Origin: Pirellulaceae bacterium
GTDB lineage: Bacteria > Planctomycetota > Planctomycetia > Pirellulales > Pirellulaceae
Reading direction: 5' to 3'
Length of the DNA stretch: 64,000 bases
Assembly (NCBI GenBank): GCA_028280445.1
Contig: JANQLU010000075.1
Location: forward strand, 1 to 64,000
A program made the translations under genes and the position numbers. Position 1 is the stretch's first letter. The number at the start of each line of letters is the position of its first letter. The notes below the pieces were generated by a model, which had not been told where the DNA came from, searched no databases, and was given only the letters and a program-made list of their open reading frames with translations. Positions 46,363 to 54,937 of the stretch are shown piece by piece.

Positions 46363-47652
46363 TCAATCTTTGTGTACCGAATAACTGTCGCTTGCCCATT
46401 TGACCGCCTGCAAGTAAGCATCGAGAATCACAGGTTTACCCAAGCTGCCACACGAAACTTTCTTCCAATTCCCCTGTTCATATTCCAGGACACAACCGAG
46501 CACCTCTCCAAACACGCCTGTTTGATGCACAAGTGCTTTGCGGATATTCTCACATAGCGGAATATTTTTCACGACATCGTCTTTGGGAAGTTTAAGCAAC
46601 ACATCCATCGCGGAAAGCAGCCCCATCAGGAAAAAAGATTCTTGCTTATCGTTTTTTATTTTGAGTCCCAGCAACTCAGACATTTTGGCGCGGATAAGTG
46701 CCATTTTGACAAGTTCTTCTGGTTGTCCTTTCGCTGAATCGACGAGAACAATAAGATACAAAAATGTCTTGATCTGCCTAGTTCCAAGTAGAATGATCGC
46801 CTCTCGAATCGACTGAACTTTCCGCTGAATCCCGAAGCAAACGGAATTGACGTAACGCAACAACTTGTAAGCCAGATTCGGAGTAGGCTCAATCAGCGAA
46901 GTCAGTTCCTCCAGACAGATTTCCGGCTGTTGAAGCTTGGCAATCAACGAAAACGTGTTCATTTGATGCACAGCGACACGTTCTTGTTGAATAACAACTG
47001 GTTTGCACAAAAAGTACCCTTGAAAGTAATCAAATCCCAGATTTTTGCAAAAAAGAAACTCCTCTTCCAATTCAATTTTTTCAGCCAGGAGTTTGACATT
47101 GACCTTTTTCAAACGCTCAACACATTTGATTAATTGATTTCTTGGAATCGACGGATACTCTACTTTGATAATATCCGCATACTCAATTAGCGGTTGCTGT
47201 TTTCGAGACATGACAAACCCGTCGAGTGCGATTGTAAAGCCTTCATCTCGCAGGGAACTTAACGCATCCAGTACATGTTGCGTTGGGTTCACATCTTCAA
47301 GAATTTCGAGAACGACTCGGTCACGTGGCAATGCGAGGCAATAGCCATTGATGAGAAATTCTTCCGTTATGTTGATAAATGCCGGCAGATCACCTACGAC
47401 TTTTTCAAGTCCAATCTCAGTAAACGTGTCACGAATCAACTCAGCAGTTGCAAATTCTCCGTTTATTGCAGGAGCCTGATTCGTGCTACCATTGCAAAAA
47501 AGCAACTCATAGCCAAATGTCTTCAGGTTTGATTTAAATATTGGCTGTCGGCCAACAAATACGTTGGCGGATTGGCACTTGGAATTTGTTTGTGAACTAT
47601 CGTTTGACACTTTGTGGTTCTCAACTGGACGATTTACTGCAACTGCCGACAC
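46363..47652 (-). CDS. EAL-HDOD signalling protein (YuxH-like)
   Basis: A 429-residue protein starting at GTG 47652; no ATG is found before the core. The N-terminal region (NVFVGRQPIFKSNLKTFGYE with LLF following, then VVLEILEDVNPTQHVLDALS, GFTIALDGFVMS and YFQGYFLCKP) is an EAL domain in which the EAL motif is YELLF and several metal ligands are lost, so it is probably not an active c-di-GMP phosphodiesterase. The C-terminal part about 230-420 is HDOD (LEELTSLIEPTPNLAYKLLR with YVNSVCFGIQRKVQSIREAI). Two-domain proteins like this act in signal output and motility control in many phyla. Confidence 0.9.
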   Translation of the reverse strand: MSAVAVNRPVENHKVSNDSSQTNSKCQSANVFVGRQPIFKSNLKTFGYELLFCNGSTNQAPAINGEFATAELIRDTFTEIGLEKVVGDLPAFINITEEFLINGYCLALPRDRVVLEILEDVNPTQHVLDALSSLRDEGFTIALDGFVMSRKQQPLIEYADIIKVEYPSIPRNQLIKCVERLKKVNVKLLAEKIELEEEFLFCKNLGFDYFQGYFLCKPVVIQQERVAVHQMNTFSLIAKLQQPEICLEELTSLIEPTPNLAYKLLRYVNSVCFGIQRKVQSIREAIILLGTRQIKTFLYLIVLVDSAKGQPEELVKMALIRAKMSELLGLKIKNDKQESFFLMGLLSAMDVLLKLPKDDVVKNIPLCENIRKALVHQTGVFGEVLGCVLEYEQGNWKKVSCGSLGKPVILDAYLQAVKWASDSYSVHKD

Positions 47653-47715
47653 AGTTGAGACAGAAAAAATGTTAATCCATCATTGGATATGATTTTTGAA
47701 CGTTGCGAACGAAAC

Positions 47716-47940
47716 TTAAAAACAAAACAAATTTGATTGTGTAAAATCCCCGACGAAGTCAAAAGTGTTGAAGATTGCATTGGCACCACCATAGGTGCCA
47801 GTAAAGGTCGTGTTTGCCGGCGAACCAATCGCCCCGGCAGAATTGACCGGACCCGCTTCGTTGATCACGAACTGGCCGTTTACTGGGGCGACGACGAGTG
47901 CCATGCACAAGCACGCCGCCGAGAGAACAAGTTTTTTCAT
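47716..47940 (-). pseudogene. Truncated duplicate of the PEP-CTERM gene at 44920
   Basis: From ATG 47940 the first about 66 codons (MKKLVLSAACLCMALVVAPV) are nearly identical to the 44920 gene. Similarity ends near 47744, and the frame closes after SNLFCF at 47716. Only the signal peptide and start of the mature protein remain, without a PEP-CTERM signal. It is a partial duplication and not a gene of its own. Confidence 0.85.
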
Positions 47941-48126
47941 AAGCTGTACCTCAATTGGAAACAAATAAGACAGGAAGAATTCATGTGAATTGTTTATTAA
48001 ACTTCTTCAACAAAATGACTAGACGGTTTCGCATTGTTGCTTTGTGCACGCGGTCCAGTATGTAAAAGCAACATTGAAAGCAAATCTTCCACAGAATCTC
48101 AAAAAACTTTTAAATTGCACGGCGCT
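47744..48126. repeat. PEP-CTERM 5' module, copy B
   Basis: Almost identical to 45593-45982, with scattered substitutions and one ATG/GTG difference at the start codon. It includes the upstream region with TTGCTTTGTGCACGCGGTCC and CAAATCTTCCACAGAATCTC, also shared with copy C at 61182-61288. Confidence 0.92.
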
Positions 48127-48701
48127 ACGTCAAAATTTGCATCGGACCGCGCGACCGAACGCAAGAACGCAGAATTTGAATCTGCGTCGAATTTATCGTC
48201 CGAGGGGCCTTGGCGGCCAATCCCCTATCAACCAACATGAAAGTCGTGCCCAACATGAGAATGGCTTACGGGCTCTTGTTTCTTTTTGTATGTGCGATTC
48301 TGGCGACATTTTTTTCAATGTGCATCGATGTTTCACTCTGAGTGCGGGAAGACAGAGCCTGAATGTGCGTTGGTCTGATTCACCCTTTAAACAAAACGAC
48401 TGCAATTCCAGTTTGCCGCCGGCGATTCTTGGTTGGATTCCGCTCCGTCAGCAATTCCGTTGCATCGCGTTTTTATCTTGCCATTGTGGGAGAGTTCGGA
48501 CTTTAAGTAATGCGTCGACATCAAGCTTGAAAGATGAAACCGAGGTTTCTCGGCTTGTCGATTAACAATTCATTAAAGTCCCAGAAGTTTGTTGAATACA
48601 AGTGCTGTCACATAAGCAAGAAGTAATCGCCAACTGAAAGTGAATTGTGAAGTTGCGGATATTGCCGGTTGTTCGCGTTTTTCCATGAATTCACTCAGAT
48701 G
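48127..48701. other. 575-bp region without a supported gene
   Basis: A 34-codon frame at 48238-48342 (MKVVPNMRMAYGLLFLFVCA) could be a short membrane peptide or the N-terminus of a lost receptor, but it has no ribosome site and is not convincing. The rest contains no frame I can support. Confidence 0.35.
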
Positions 48702-49931
48702 TTATTTATCAGTTGTCGATAAGCCAATTCCCGCCCGACGAAACATTGGTGTGCACCACGCTACAATCGCAAAAATAATCGCAACGAAACCAAGCCATCG
48801 AAACGCGAGCCAATAACTCCCTGTAGCCATTTGGGTCTCGGCGAGCAGCTTTGGCCCAAGTGCAGAGGCTACCACGCCGACAGCTTGAGCAATTCCCTGA
48901 ACCCTTCCTAAATGTTTTGGACCGAACGCCTTTCCATAACCGACAAAGAACAGGACTGCAAACGCTCCGCCACAGATTCCAAAGAGAGCGAAGAGTAAAA
49001 CAACTTGGCCCGTTGACTGGAGTTGCGGAAGTCCCAGCATGACAACGGCCAAAATTAGCAAGCTCCCCGCCAACAATCGATTTGTCTTCCAATGAGATGA
49101 AAGCCACCCGATCAGAAAGTTACCTACCAACCCAGCGCCCATCATGGAAATCATCGCGGCAATGTAAACCGATCTGCCGAAGCCAAGTTCCTCTAAAACA
49201 GATTCACAAAACAGGGTCAGGCCGGACAAAATCAGGTAGTAGAGCGCGACGCTGACTGTGAAGGTCCAGAAGGTTGATGTTCGTATTGCGTCTAGCCAGC
49301 CGACAGACTCTTCATCGGAATGCGACTTACTGATTTCTTTGCCTTTCGCCGGGATAACTGTGAAAGCAAATGCTGAGACGGCTATCAAAGCAATGCCGAT
49401 TCCAAACCAACAGCTTCGCCAGTTTTGCTGGTCAATCAGCCCGCCTACGAGAGGTATCGCGGTCGCGAATCCCAATGCTACCAATGCAGAGAAGATTCCA
49501 AGAGCGATACCGAGATGTGTGTCGAACCACTTCCCAACGGCGGTCACCGAGGCTGTTGAAAGAGAGCTCTGCCCGAATCCGCGTGACAAAATGAGGAAGA
49601 GCAGTAAATTTGCAGCCGCCACGTAAATGGACATCGTGATCGTTATAACAGCGACCGGGATTACAGCAAACGAAAGGCAAACTCGGACGCCCCATCGATC
49701 AATGGCTTTACCGCAGATGGGGCTGAACAAAGCTCCGAGGATCGTTGCCCAAATAGTCAGGTTGGAATAGTGGACTCGCGTGATCTGCAGGTCTGTGAGC
49801 AAGGGCTCTGTAATGAGCCCAAGTCCAACGGTGCGTCCTGGCAAAGTAGCCACCATTGCCAGGGAGGCCACGAATACAACGCGCCAACCGGCGTATTTCC
49901 AACTCCCTTCGAGTGTACTCACCACGTTCAT
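48702..49931 (-). CDS. Major facilitator superfamily transporter
   Basis: A 409-residue protein from ATG 49931; a GTG start 11 codons upstream is possible. Twelve hydrophobic helices are seen, with the MFS signature between TM2 and TM3 (GKAIDRWGVRVCL) and an equivalent later (GWLSSHWKTNRLLAGSL). The central loop is basic and acidic (KGKEISKSHSDEESVG). It resembles monocarboxylate or OxlT-like permeases (TM4-5: LGIALGIFSALVALGFATAI). It is probably a proton-coupled carrier in the inner membrane; substrate is not visible. No regulator or enzyme sits close. Confidence 0.92.
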   Translation of the reverse strand: MNVVSTLEGSWKYAGWRVVFVASLAMVATLPGRTVGLGLITEPLLTDLQITRVHYSNLTIWATILGALFSPICGKAIDRWGVRVCLSFAVIPVAVITITMSIYVAAANLLLFLILSRGFGQSSLSTASVTAVGKWFDTHLGIALGIFSALVALGFATAIPLVGGLIDQQNWRSCWFGIGIALIAVSAFAFTVIPAKGKEISKSHSDEESVGWLDAIRTSTFWTFTVSVALYYLILSGLTLFCESVLEELGFGRSVYIAAMISMMGAGLVGNFLIGWLSSHWKTNRLLAGSLLILAVVMLGLPQLQSTGQVVLLFALFGICGGAFAVLFFVGYGKAFGPKHLGRVQGIAQAVGVVASALGPKLLAETQMATGSYWLAFRWLGFVAIIFAIVAWCTPMFRRAGIGLSTTDK

Positions 49932-50071
49932 GTTTCTAGATTTCGACTCGATCCATTGTGTCACCGCCAGCGCCGCATTTGCACCATTGGCTCAAAATGT
50001 CAAAAAGTTTCCTACCGTAATAGGATTTTGCATCAGGAATTGTAACTCAAGTGGAGCCAACGACTTCCTAC

Positions 50072-50159
50072 AATCGCAACCCGAAGCGTGAGCGAGGGAC
50101 CACAACCACACAAAAGTGCAGTTAAACGTCGTCCCTCACTCATGTTTCGGGTTGCGATT
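50072..50159. repeat. Palindromic repeat, CGAAGCGTGAGCGAGGGAC family (copy 3)
   Basis: The longest copy: 29-bp arms (50072-50100 and 50131-50159) with a 30-base spacer. It lies within the 506-bp region between the MFS gene and a PEP-CTERM gene. A half-copy of the GTGAGCGGCAAGGCGCT family follows at 50265-50296. Nothing else is visible there. Confidence 0.87.
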
Positions 50160-50437
50160 TTTGTTTAATGCAAAATCCTAGTAAGCATCGGGGACGAACC
50201 AATACTGAATAGAGCTTGACGGGCTTGTTTATTGAGATCAAGGCCTAGGCAGTGTTGACTAAACGTGAGCGGCAAGGCGCTCGTAAAGACCGGCGGGTAA
50301 CTGCACTCACTAGCACGAGTAATCCAAGTCAGTATTTTAAAATATATTCAAAAACTCAGGCAGAAATTCGGTGAACGTCCGTATTCCGATTTGCACCATT
50401 CGATTCTTTGATGCCAGAATTGAGTTTGTGAAAATCC

Positions 50438-51040
50438 ATGCATAAAATACTTCTTGCCACATTACTCTCCATACTCATCATCTACCCCACCCAATGCAAA
50501 TCCGACATTATTTTTTGGTCCGTTAACTGGGACAGCTCGACAGATTCAGGAACTTATTTCGTGAATGGAGTTACGGTGGACCTGTCCGTTCCAGGTGTGA
50601 ATACCATTCAGGAGACTGGAGACTACTTACGACTCCAAAAAACATCAGGTTCCAGCCAAGAGTATTTAATTAACTTTTCTTCTGCCGTTACGTTTTCACT
50701 ACCAATTGGTCACCTTAATAGTAACTTGGAAAGTGTTCAATTTTCGATCACGCCAACCAGTTCAATCATTGACGACGAACATGTCCTGGTCGGGAATATT
50801 TTGCAAGCCAACAACAGCGAGATCAATGATGTATCGACGCTCTCCTGGAACAATATCACTTCGCTGACATTTGATTACATATACACTCCCAGCCAATCGT
50901 CATTGGACATTTACAATGCAACGATCGCATCAGTTCCTGAACCTGGAGGTTGGTTGCTGACGACACTTGGCTTGGTGATTTTCAGTGCCGTCGGACTTCG
51001 ACGTAAGAAACGAATCGAACGAACCTTCATCGTGCAATAA
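50438..51040 (+). CDS. Small PEP-CTERM secreted protein
   Basis: A 200-residue protein from ATG 50438. The signal peptide is MHKILLATLLSILIIYPTQC. The mature part is a beta-rich domain with Ser/Thr/Asn (NWDSSTDSGTYFVNGVTVDL). The C-terminus VPEPGGWLLTTLGLVIFSAV plus GLRRKKR is the PEP-CTERM signal, followed by an extra about 8 residues that are unusual but short. No operon partner. Confidence 0.87.
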   Translation: MHKILLATLLSILIIYPTQCKSDIIFWSVNWDSSTDSGTYFVNGVTVDLSVPGVNTIQETGDYLRLQKTSGSSQEYLINFSSAVTFSLPIGHLNSNLESVQFSITPTSSIIDDEHVLVGNILQANNSEINDVSTLSWNNITSLTFDYIYTPSQSSLDIYNATIASVPEPGGWLLTTLGLVIFSAVGLRRKKRIERTFIVQ

Positions 51041-51408
51041 GCAGAAGCGCGGTCCAACGCACAACCACCAAAATCAATCCTCGTCCTGACTGTGTCGGCT
51101 AGGTTATTCTCGTTCGAACCCGCCAACGAAATTCGAACAGGGCAACACAAACGCACGGAACGCCAAATCTGAATCGGCTTCATCGCCGAAAGGCAACGCT
51201 TCGGCTTCATCGCCCAAAGTGTTCCCCATTATCCCCGTGTCGTTTCACACCGATGCATATTGATTGTATCGTACAGGCACAGGCGATAGGTTAGCATTAA
51301 CTCCTGGCCTTCTATCATCGCAATCGAATCTTGAGTCTTTTGAAGTCACTCTTGCAGTTGCGAGGCCTCCATCAAAAACATCCGGTAATCCGACAAGGAC
51401 GGTGGAAA
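51041..51408. other. 368-bp gap with no supported gene
   Basis: Contains the motif CGGCTTCATCGCCGAAA twice in a row near 51173-51210 with one unit altered, but no frame, hairpin with poly-T or known repeat. It probably carries the promoter of the gene at 51409. Confidence 0.4.
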
Positions 51409-52059
51409 ATGACCTCGGCAAGTTCTGAAAGTTATTTGCAGCTTAATGTTTGGTTCACAACGAACCACAATCGAGTCAACCAAAGTAGTCGTTATCCTGA
51501 ACGATTTGGCGGCCATATGGGTTTGGAGATAGTCAACGCAGAAAAAAGTCAATATCTGGGCTGGTGGCCTGACGACTTCAGCGTCCGCCATGATCGCGAT
51601 GAGCTTGATGAGAATTTCATTGAAAGAACTCGTCGTTATTTAAATCGGCGTACTAGCAGGCGAACTGAGTTTTCGACAAAGCCCATTGGAAATTTGAATG
51701 TTTTGGATCCAGACCTTATTGATTCAGTATTGGTTGGCAGTAACAGAATCGAAGAAGGCTCGACAATGAATCAATGGAATGAAGCCCTACCAAACGTTGC
51801 CTACAAGTGGATTCGAACGTCAGAGCAAATCACAACTGCCATTCAGGCTAAGGATGATTTCTATAATGAAAGGGGGCAGCCATCTTATCACACAATATGG
51901 CGAAATTGTGCGACGGCGTGCGCTCGCATTTTGCAAGCCGCCGACATCCAGCTAGGAAAATGTTTGATTTATTGGTCACCGTCTGTACTCTTTCGACGTA
52001 TTGAAGCTAAGAGGCTTCTTGGAGCGGAGAAAACCTTTCCACTCCGCGATGCGAACTGA
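51409..52059 (+). CDS. Protein with possible papain-like/NlpC-type catalytic Cys and His
   Basis: A 216-residue protein from ATG 51409. Near residue 36 it has FGGHMGLEIVNAEKSQYLGW with WPDD following; near 175 it has YHTIWRNCATACARILQAAD. A His in a GH-x-(S/G)-LE strand and a Cys in an NC(A/S) helix start occur together in circularly permuted papain-like peptidases (YiiX/LRAT/DUF4105-type) and in some secreted toxins. There is no signal peptide and no Sec or Tat export motif. I infer a cysteine hydrolase; the fold needs checking. It stands alone with no immunity-like gene directly next to it. Confidence 0.68.
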   Translation: MTSASSESYLQLNVWFTTNHNRVNQSSRYPERFGGHMGLEIVNAEKSQYLGWWPDDFSVRHDRDELDENFIERTRRYLNRRTSRRTEFSTKPIGNLNVLDPDLIDSVLVGSNRIEEGSTMNQWNEALPNVAYKWIRTSEQITTAIQAKDDFYNERGQPSYHTIWRNCATACARILQAADIQLGKCLIYWSPSVLFRRIEAKRLLGAEKTFPLRDAN

Positions 52060-52110
52060 GTTGTGTCTGCTCCGAAATAACCTCATCGTTGATGGGCCAT
52101 TCTTCCGTCT

Positions 52111-52374
52111 TCAATTAGATCGGCGAACGCCGACCTCGCTGACTTGGCAACGGGATCTGTCGAGGGTGCAGGCACGTGGAGCATTCATGTTTCTGATAGA
52201 CTCCGTAGAGATGTTGGACGATTGAATTCTTGGAGTATCGATCTGAGATAACTCAATTGCTTTCGATCCAACTGAAAATTCTCTCGTCGAATCAGCAATA
52301 CACCAGCTGTCTTGAGTGGACACGATCGGCGTGTTGCATTTGGGACAACAGTTCACTTCGTCTTTGACTCGCAT
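52111..52374 (-). CDS. Possible small zinc-ribbon protein
   Basis: An 87-residue frame from ATG 52374 with a CPKC pair near the start (VNCCPKCNTPIVSTQDSWC), which could be half of a zinc ribbon. The remainder is Ser-rich and not clearly conserved. It lies in a 492-bp stretch where nothing else is visible except a terminator. I give low confidence. Confidence 0.25.
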   Translation of the reverse strand: MRVKDEVNCCPKCNTPIVSTQDSWCIADSTREFSVGSKAIELSQIDTPRIQSSNISTESIRNMNAPRACTLDRSRCQVSEVGVRRSN

Positions 52375-52483
52375 CCGCCGCTCTACCGTTTACGGGTGGC
52401 TTTGCCATGGATGTGAGTTTGTCCTAATACGGCTCGGCTGTACGAGATGAATTTGTATCTGGGCGGCATCATAAAACACCGAT

Positions 52484-52520
52484 AAAAAAACGCCAGCCGG
52501 CTCACCCCAGCCAGCTGACG
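52484..52520 (-). terminator. Rho-independent terminator of the gene at 52552
   Basis: A 12-bp stem (52491-52502 with 52509-52520, two G-U pairs) and a 6-base loop are followed on the minus strand by seven T residues (A7 at 52484-52490). It lies 32 bp after the stop of the small secreted protein. Confidence 0.85.
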
Positions 52521-52551
52521 GATCTCAATTATTGTAGCTTTTTTGGGTTGG

Positions 52552-52920
52552 TCAGTTTCCTTGACCCGTGATCATTTGAAGATTCTGAGACATCATTTGA
52601 ATATTGAAGGGCGGAGAGATTTTACAAATGACCCGCACATTGATCACTCGGTATCGGTCATCAAGTTGCAAAAATGTCTCGGCAAAACCGGCATCCATGA
52701 AAACAGTCATCAAATCACTGACCGCTTCTGCGGCAACTGCATCTTCGTAGGTTGCAATCGTCATCCAAGAGCGCTCACCAGTTACAAGATCCAAAATCTC
52801 AACTTGAACGCGGTAGGTTTTTTTCAGCTGAAGCTCTTCCGCTTGGGCTGAGCTTGCATTGATCGAACTAGCGGCTGCAATCGCAATCGCAAACAAGCCA
52901 ATCGTTTTCTTGATATTCAT
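52552..52920 (-). CDS. Small secreted hypothetical protein
   Basis: A 122-residue protein from ATG 52920 with CACGAGGA as ribosome site. The signal peptide is MNIKKTIGLFAIAIAAASSI, with cleavage near AQA-EE. The mature part is a compact alpha/beta domain (YRVQVEILDLVTGERSWMTI then AAEAVSDLMTVFMDAGFAET). I do not recognise the family. A strong terminator follows, so the gene is its own unit. Confidence 0.82.
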   Translation of the reverse strand: MNIKKTIGLFAIAIAAASSINASSAQAEELQLKKTYRVQVEILDLVTGERSWMTIATYEDAVAAEAVSDLMTVFMDAGFAETFLQLDDRYRVINVRVICKISPPFNIQMMSQNLQMITGQGN

Positions 52921-53118
52921 TTTAATCCTCGTGGGTTTAGAAAAATTGACGGTTTGAAAAGTGTCAAAAAAGTTAAACATATCTAAACAAGCGCACAGGT
53001 AGGTGGAATGTTACAACTGTTTTTTCTCATTACCGAGTCGATCTGTTGGTGCCGGGGAATAAAACCATCACCCTTGGGTTTAACGAGGCGCCCGCAAATT
53101 GGTGTGCCAACTTGACCC

Positions 53119-53237
53119 TGTGAGCGGCGAGGCGCCAAGTAGCATTGATTAAATCGGAAAGCTGTGAATTTGAGCTGAGCGGCAAGGCGCTAACCGCCGG
53201 TATTCGAGGGTCCACCGGCGGCTAGCCTTGCCGCTCA
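53119..53237. repeat. GTGAGCGGCAAGGCGCT repeats: one half-unit and one full palindrome
   Basis: A half-unit (53120-53136) is followed by GCATTGATTAAATCGGAAAG, which is shared with 20639, and by a full copy at 53176-53237. It lies in the 544-bp gap between two minus-strand genes. A cluster of two units joined by this same linker occurs twice in the window, so the linker belongs to the element. Confidence 0.87.
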
Positions 53238-53464
53238 TGGGTGGTTTGAAGCTCAAGTTTTTTGGCTCCGGAACCTACAAGGGCCAATCGTCGACTGAAA
53301 TTCTTTCAAACAAATCACTCGCCTAATGTTTCACTGCAGCCAAAAAAATATGAGTCGCTTTATTGGGCCGCTCCTTGTTTACCTATATATGATTTTCGAG
53401 TGCTTTTTTTGTGCATTCGATGTTCCACGTCGATTGCGCAACGAATTGCTATGCGCTTTGGTTT

Positions 53465-54259
53465 TCACTTTTCACGTCTAAATACATATAACTCCCAATC
53501 ACTCCATCTGCTGCTGGGCAAGTCGTCCGCGTTGCAATCGCCTGGCGTCCCCACTGGCTTGCGAACATCCGCAATAAATTTGGGGTCGAGTACATTTGGG
53601 ATTCCTTCTTCGAAACGAAATTGAATGAAAAGGTAATCGTCCTTGATATTCATCCGAACATAACAATGACTCATATCGCCATAATCAAATCGATCTTCAT
53701 GGTACAGTGCTCTGCCGCAAACCGTGTCGCCATGTCTATGCATTTGGAAAAAACGATATTCGGATTGTGGGGTCCCCAAGCCTATGGCGACATTCTGGTT
53801 TAAAACCAAATCTTCGTGCATTTGCCCGATCGCAGATTTGCCCGACCACATCTGCTTAAGTCTGTCAATCTCTGTTTTCGTTGCGCCCCTGGCTTCACGC
53901 AATTCAAGTGTTTTATCAAAGTCAAATTGCCACTTACCTCCCAAATGATCCATTAGTAGTTTTTGCTGTGGACTCAGTGGCACAATTCTGCCCGGATCAG
54001 AGAACGCGATTACACCAACCAAAAGCAAGGCGTTGAATGTGCCAAAAGTCGTTGCAACGTATGACACTTTGAATTGAAGGAGTTGAGCACTGTTCAGTTT
54101 GTGTCGATTGGGCCACATCGAATAGAGTGTAGCCCCTCCAAAAAGTAATGCTACAAAAGTCACAGAGATGCCAACGTTGAGAAAAATTGCAGACTGAAAT
54201 TCAATCGCAATCGCGAGCATCAATAGTAAGACTCCAGCAAGTGTAACTTGAAAGTTCAA
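53465..54259 (-). CDS. Hypothetical membrane protein with C-terminal soluble domain
   Basis: A 264-residue protein. The frame opens at TTG 54259; ATG 54220 is the alternative. Three membrane helices (about 5-25, 28-48, 68-90) are followed by a soluble domain (LLMDHLGGKWQFDFDKTLEL and beta strands such as RMNIKDDYLFIQFRFEEGIP). No family is recognised. There is no close partner. Confidence 0.6.
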   Translation of the reverse strand: MNFQVTLAGVLLLMLAIAIEFQSAIFLNVGISVTFVALLFGGATLYSMWPNRHKLNSAQLLQFKVSYVATTFGTFNALLLVGVIAFSDPGRIVPLSPQQKLLMDHLGGKWQFDFDKTLELREARGATKTEIDRLKQMWSGKSAIGQMHEDLVLNQNVAIGLGTPQSEYRFFQMHRHGDTVCGRALYHEDRFDYGDMSHCYVRMNIKDDYLFIQFRFEEGIPNVLDPKFIADVRKPVGTPGDCNADDLPSSRWSDWELYVFRREK

Positions 54260-54433
54260 TTGGAGATTCCGACAAAATTATCGATGTTCAGTTTGCGGCA
54301 TAACTTTGAGGATAACCGAGCCGACCGAGTTGGCTCTAAGCAGGATTGTAGCGGATACAATTGGCGAAAGCCAATCCGCGAAAATCAGTATTTTAAAGCG
54401 TTAACGTCTTCGGTTCATCCGTTTGTTATCCCG

Positions 54434-54823
54434 CTATTCGGGATTGAATGAAACTGAGCGTTTAGTGTTGGCAACTGTTTGACTCTGCCATCCATTGGTT
54501 TCATCGTAAACCAAGAGATAGTCGCGAACAACGTTTGTCAAGTTAGTGCGATGGTGAACGATTGCGTACGGATTGGAAGCAGATGATGGCAAGCGACAGA
54601 ATCGAATGAATAGGTTTTCATCCGCGTAGATTTCAATCGTTCTTGCGGATTTGATTTCTGGCGAATTGCGGAATAGGTAGACAGTTAGTGATATATCTTT
54701 ACCGTGTTCCATAGAGTTGAGGCCCGGATCCAAGAGCGATGATTCGATGTCATCGGTCATCTCGAGTGCGCTGTTTAGTTTAGTTGCAAGCTCAGAAAGC
54801 ATTTCGCCAAACGCTTCTGACAA
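54434..54823 (-). CDS. Hypothetical protein, start uncertain
   Basis: A 129-residue frame from TTG 54823. Protein-like reading continues upstream (RLPPHEEKAFAQLAKSLL) for 26 codons to a TAG, without ATG, so the 5' end may be altered or the start may lie at an unusual codon. The N-terminal part is helical, the rest beta-rich (RTIEIYADENLFIRFCRL). It follows the 54938 gene on the same strand at 114 bp. Unknown function. Confidence 0.5.
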   Translation of the reverse strand: MSEAFGEMLSELATKLNSALEMTDDIESSLLDPGLNSMEHGKDISLTVYLFRNSPEIKSARTIEIYADENLFIRFCRLPSSASNPYAIVHHRTNLTNVVRDYLLVYDETNGWQSQTVANTKRSVSFNPE

Positions 54824-54937
54824 CAGGGATTTGGCAAGCTGGGCAAATGCTTTTTCTTCATGCGGAGGCAGGCGCCATGATCCACTCTATCACTCAATTG
54901 AGAAACTCCAATTCGAATAGTCGGACCGTCATTGAAG

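Noticed and set aside
52001..52225. 74-codon plus-strand frame overlapping the end of the papain-like gene
   Set aside because: It overlaps the clear coding end by 59 bp, has no ribosome site and no motif.
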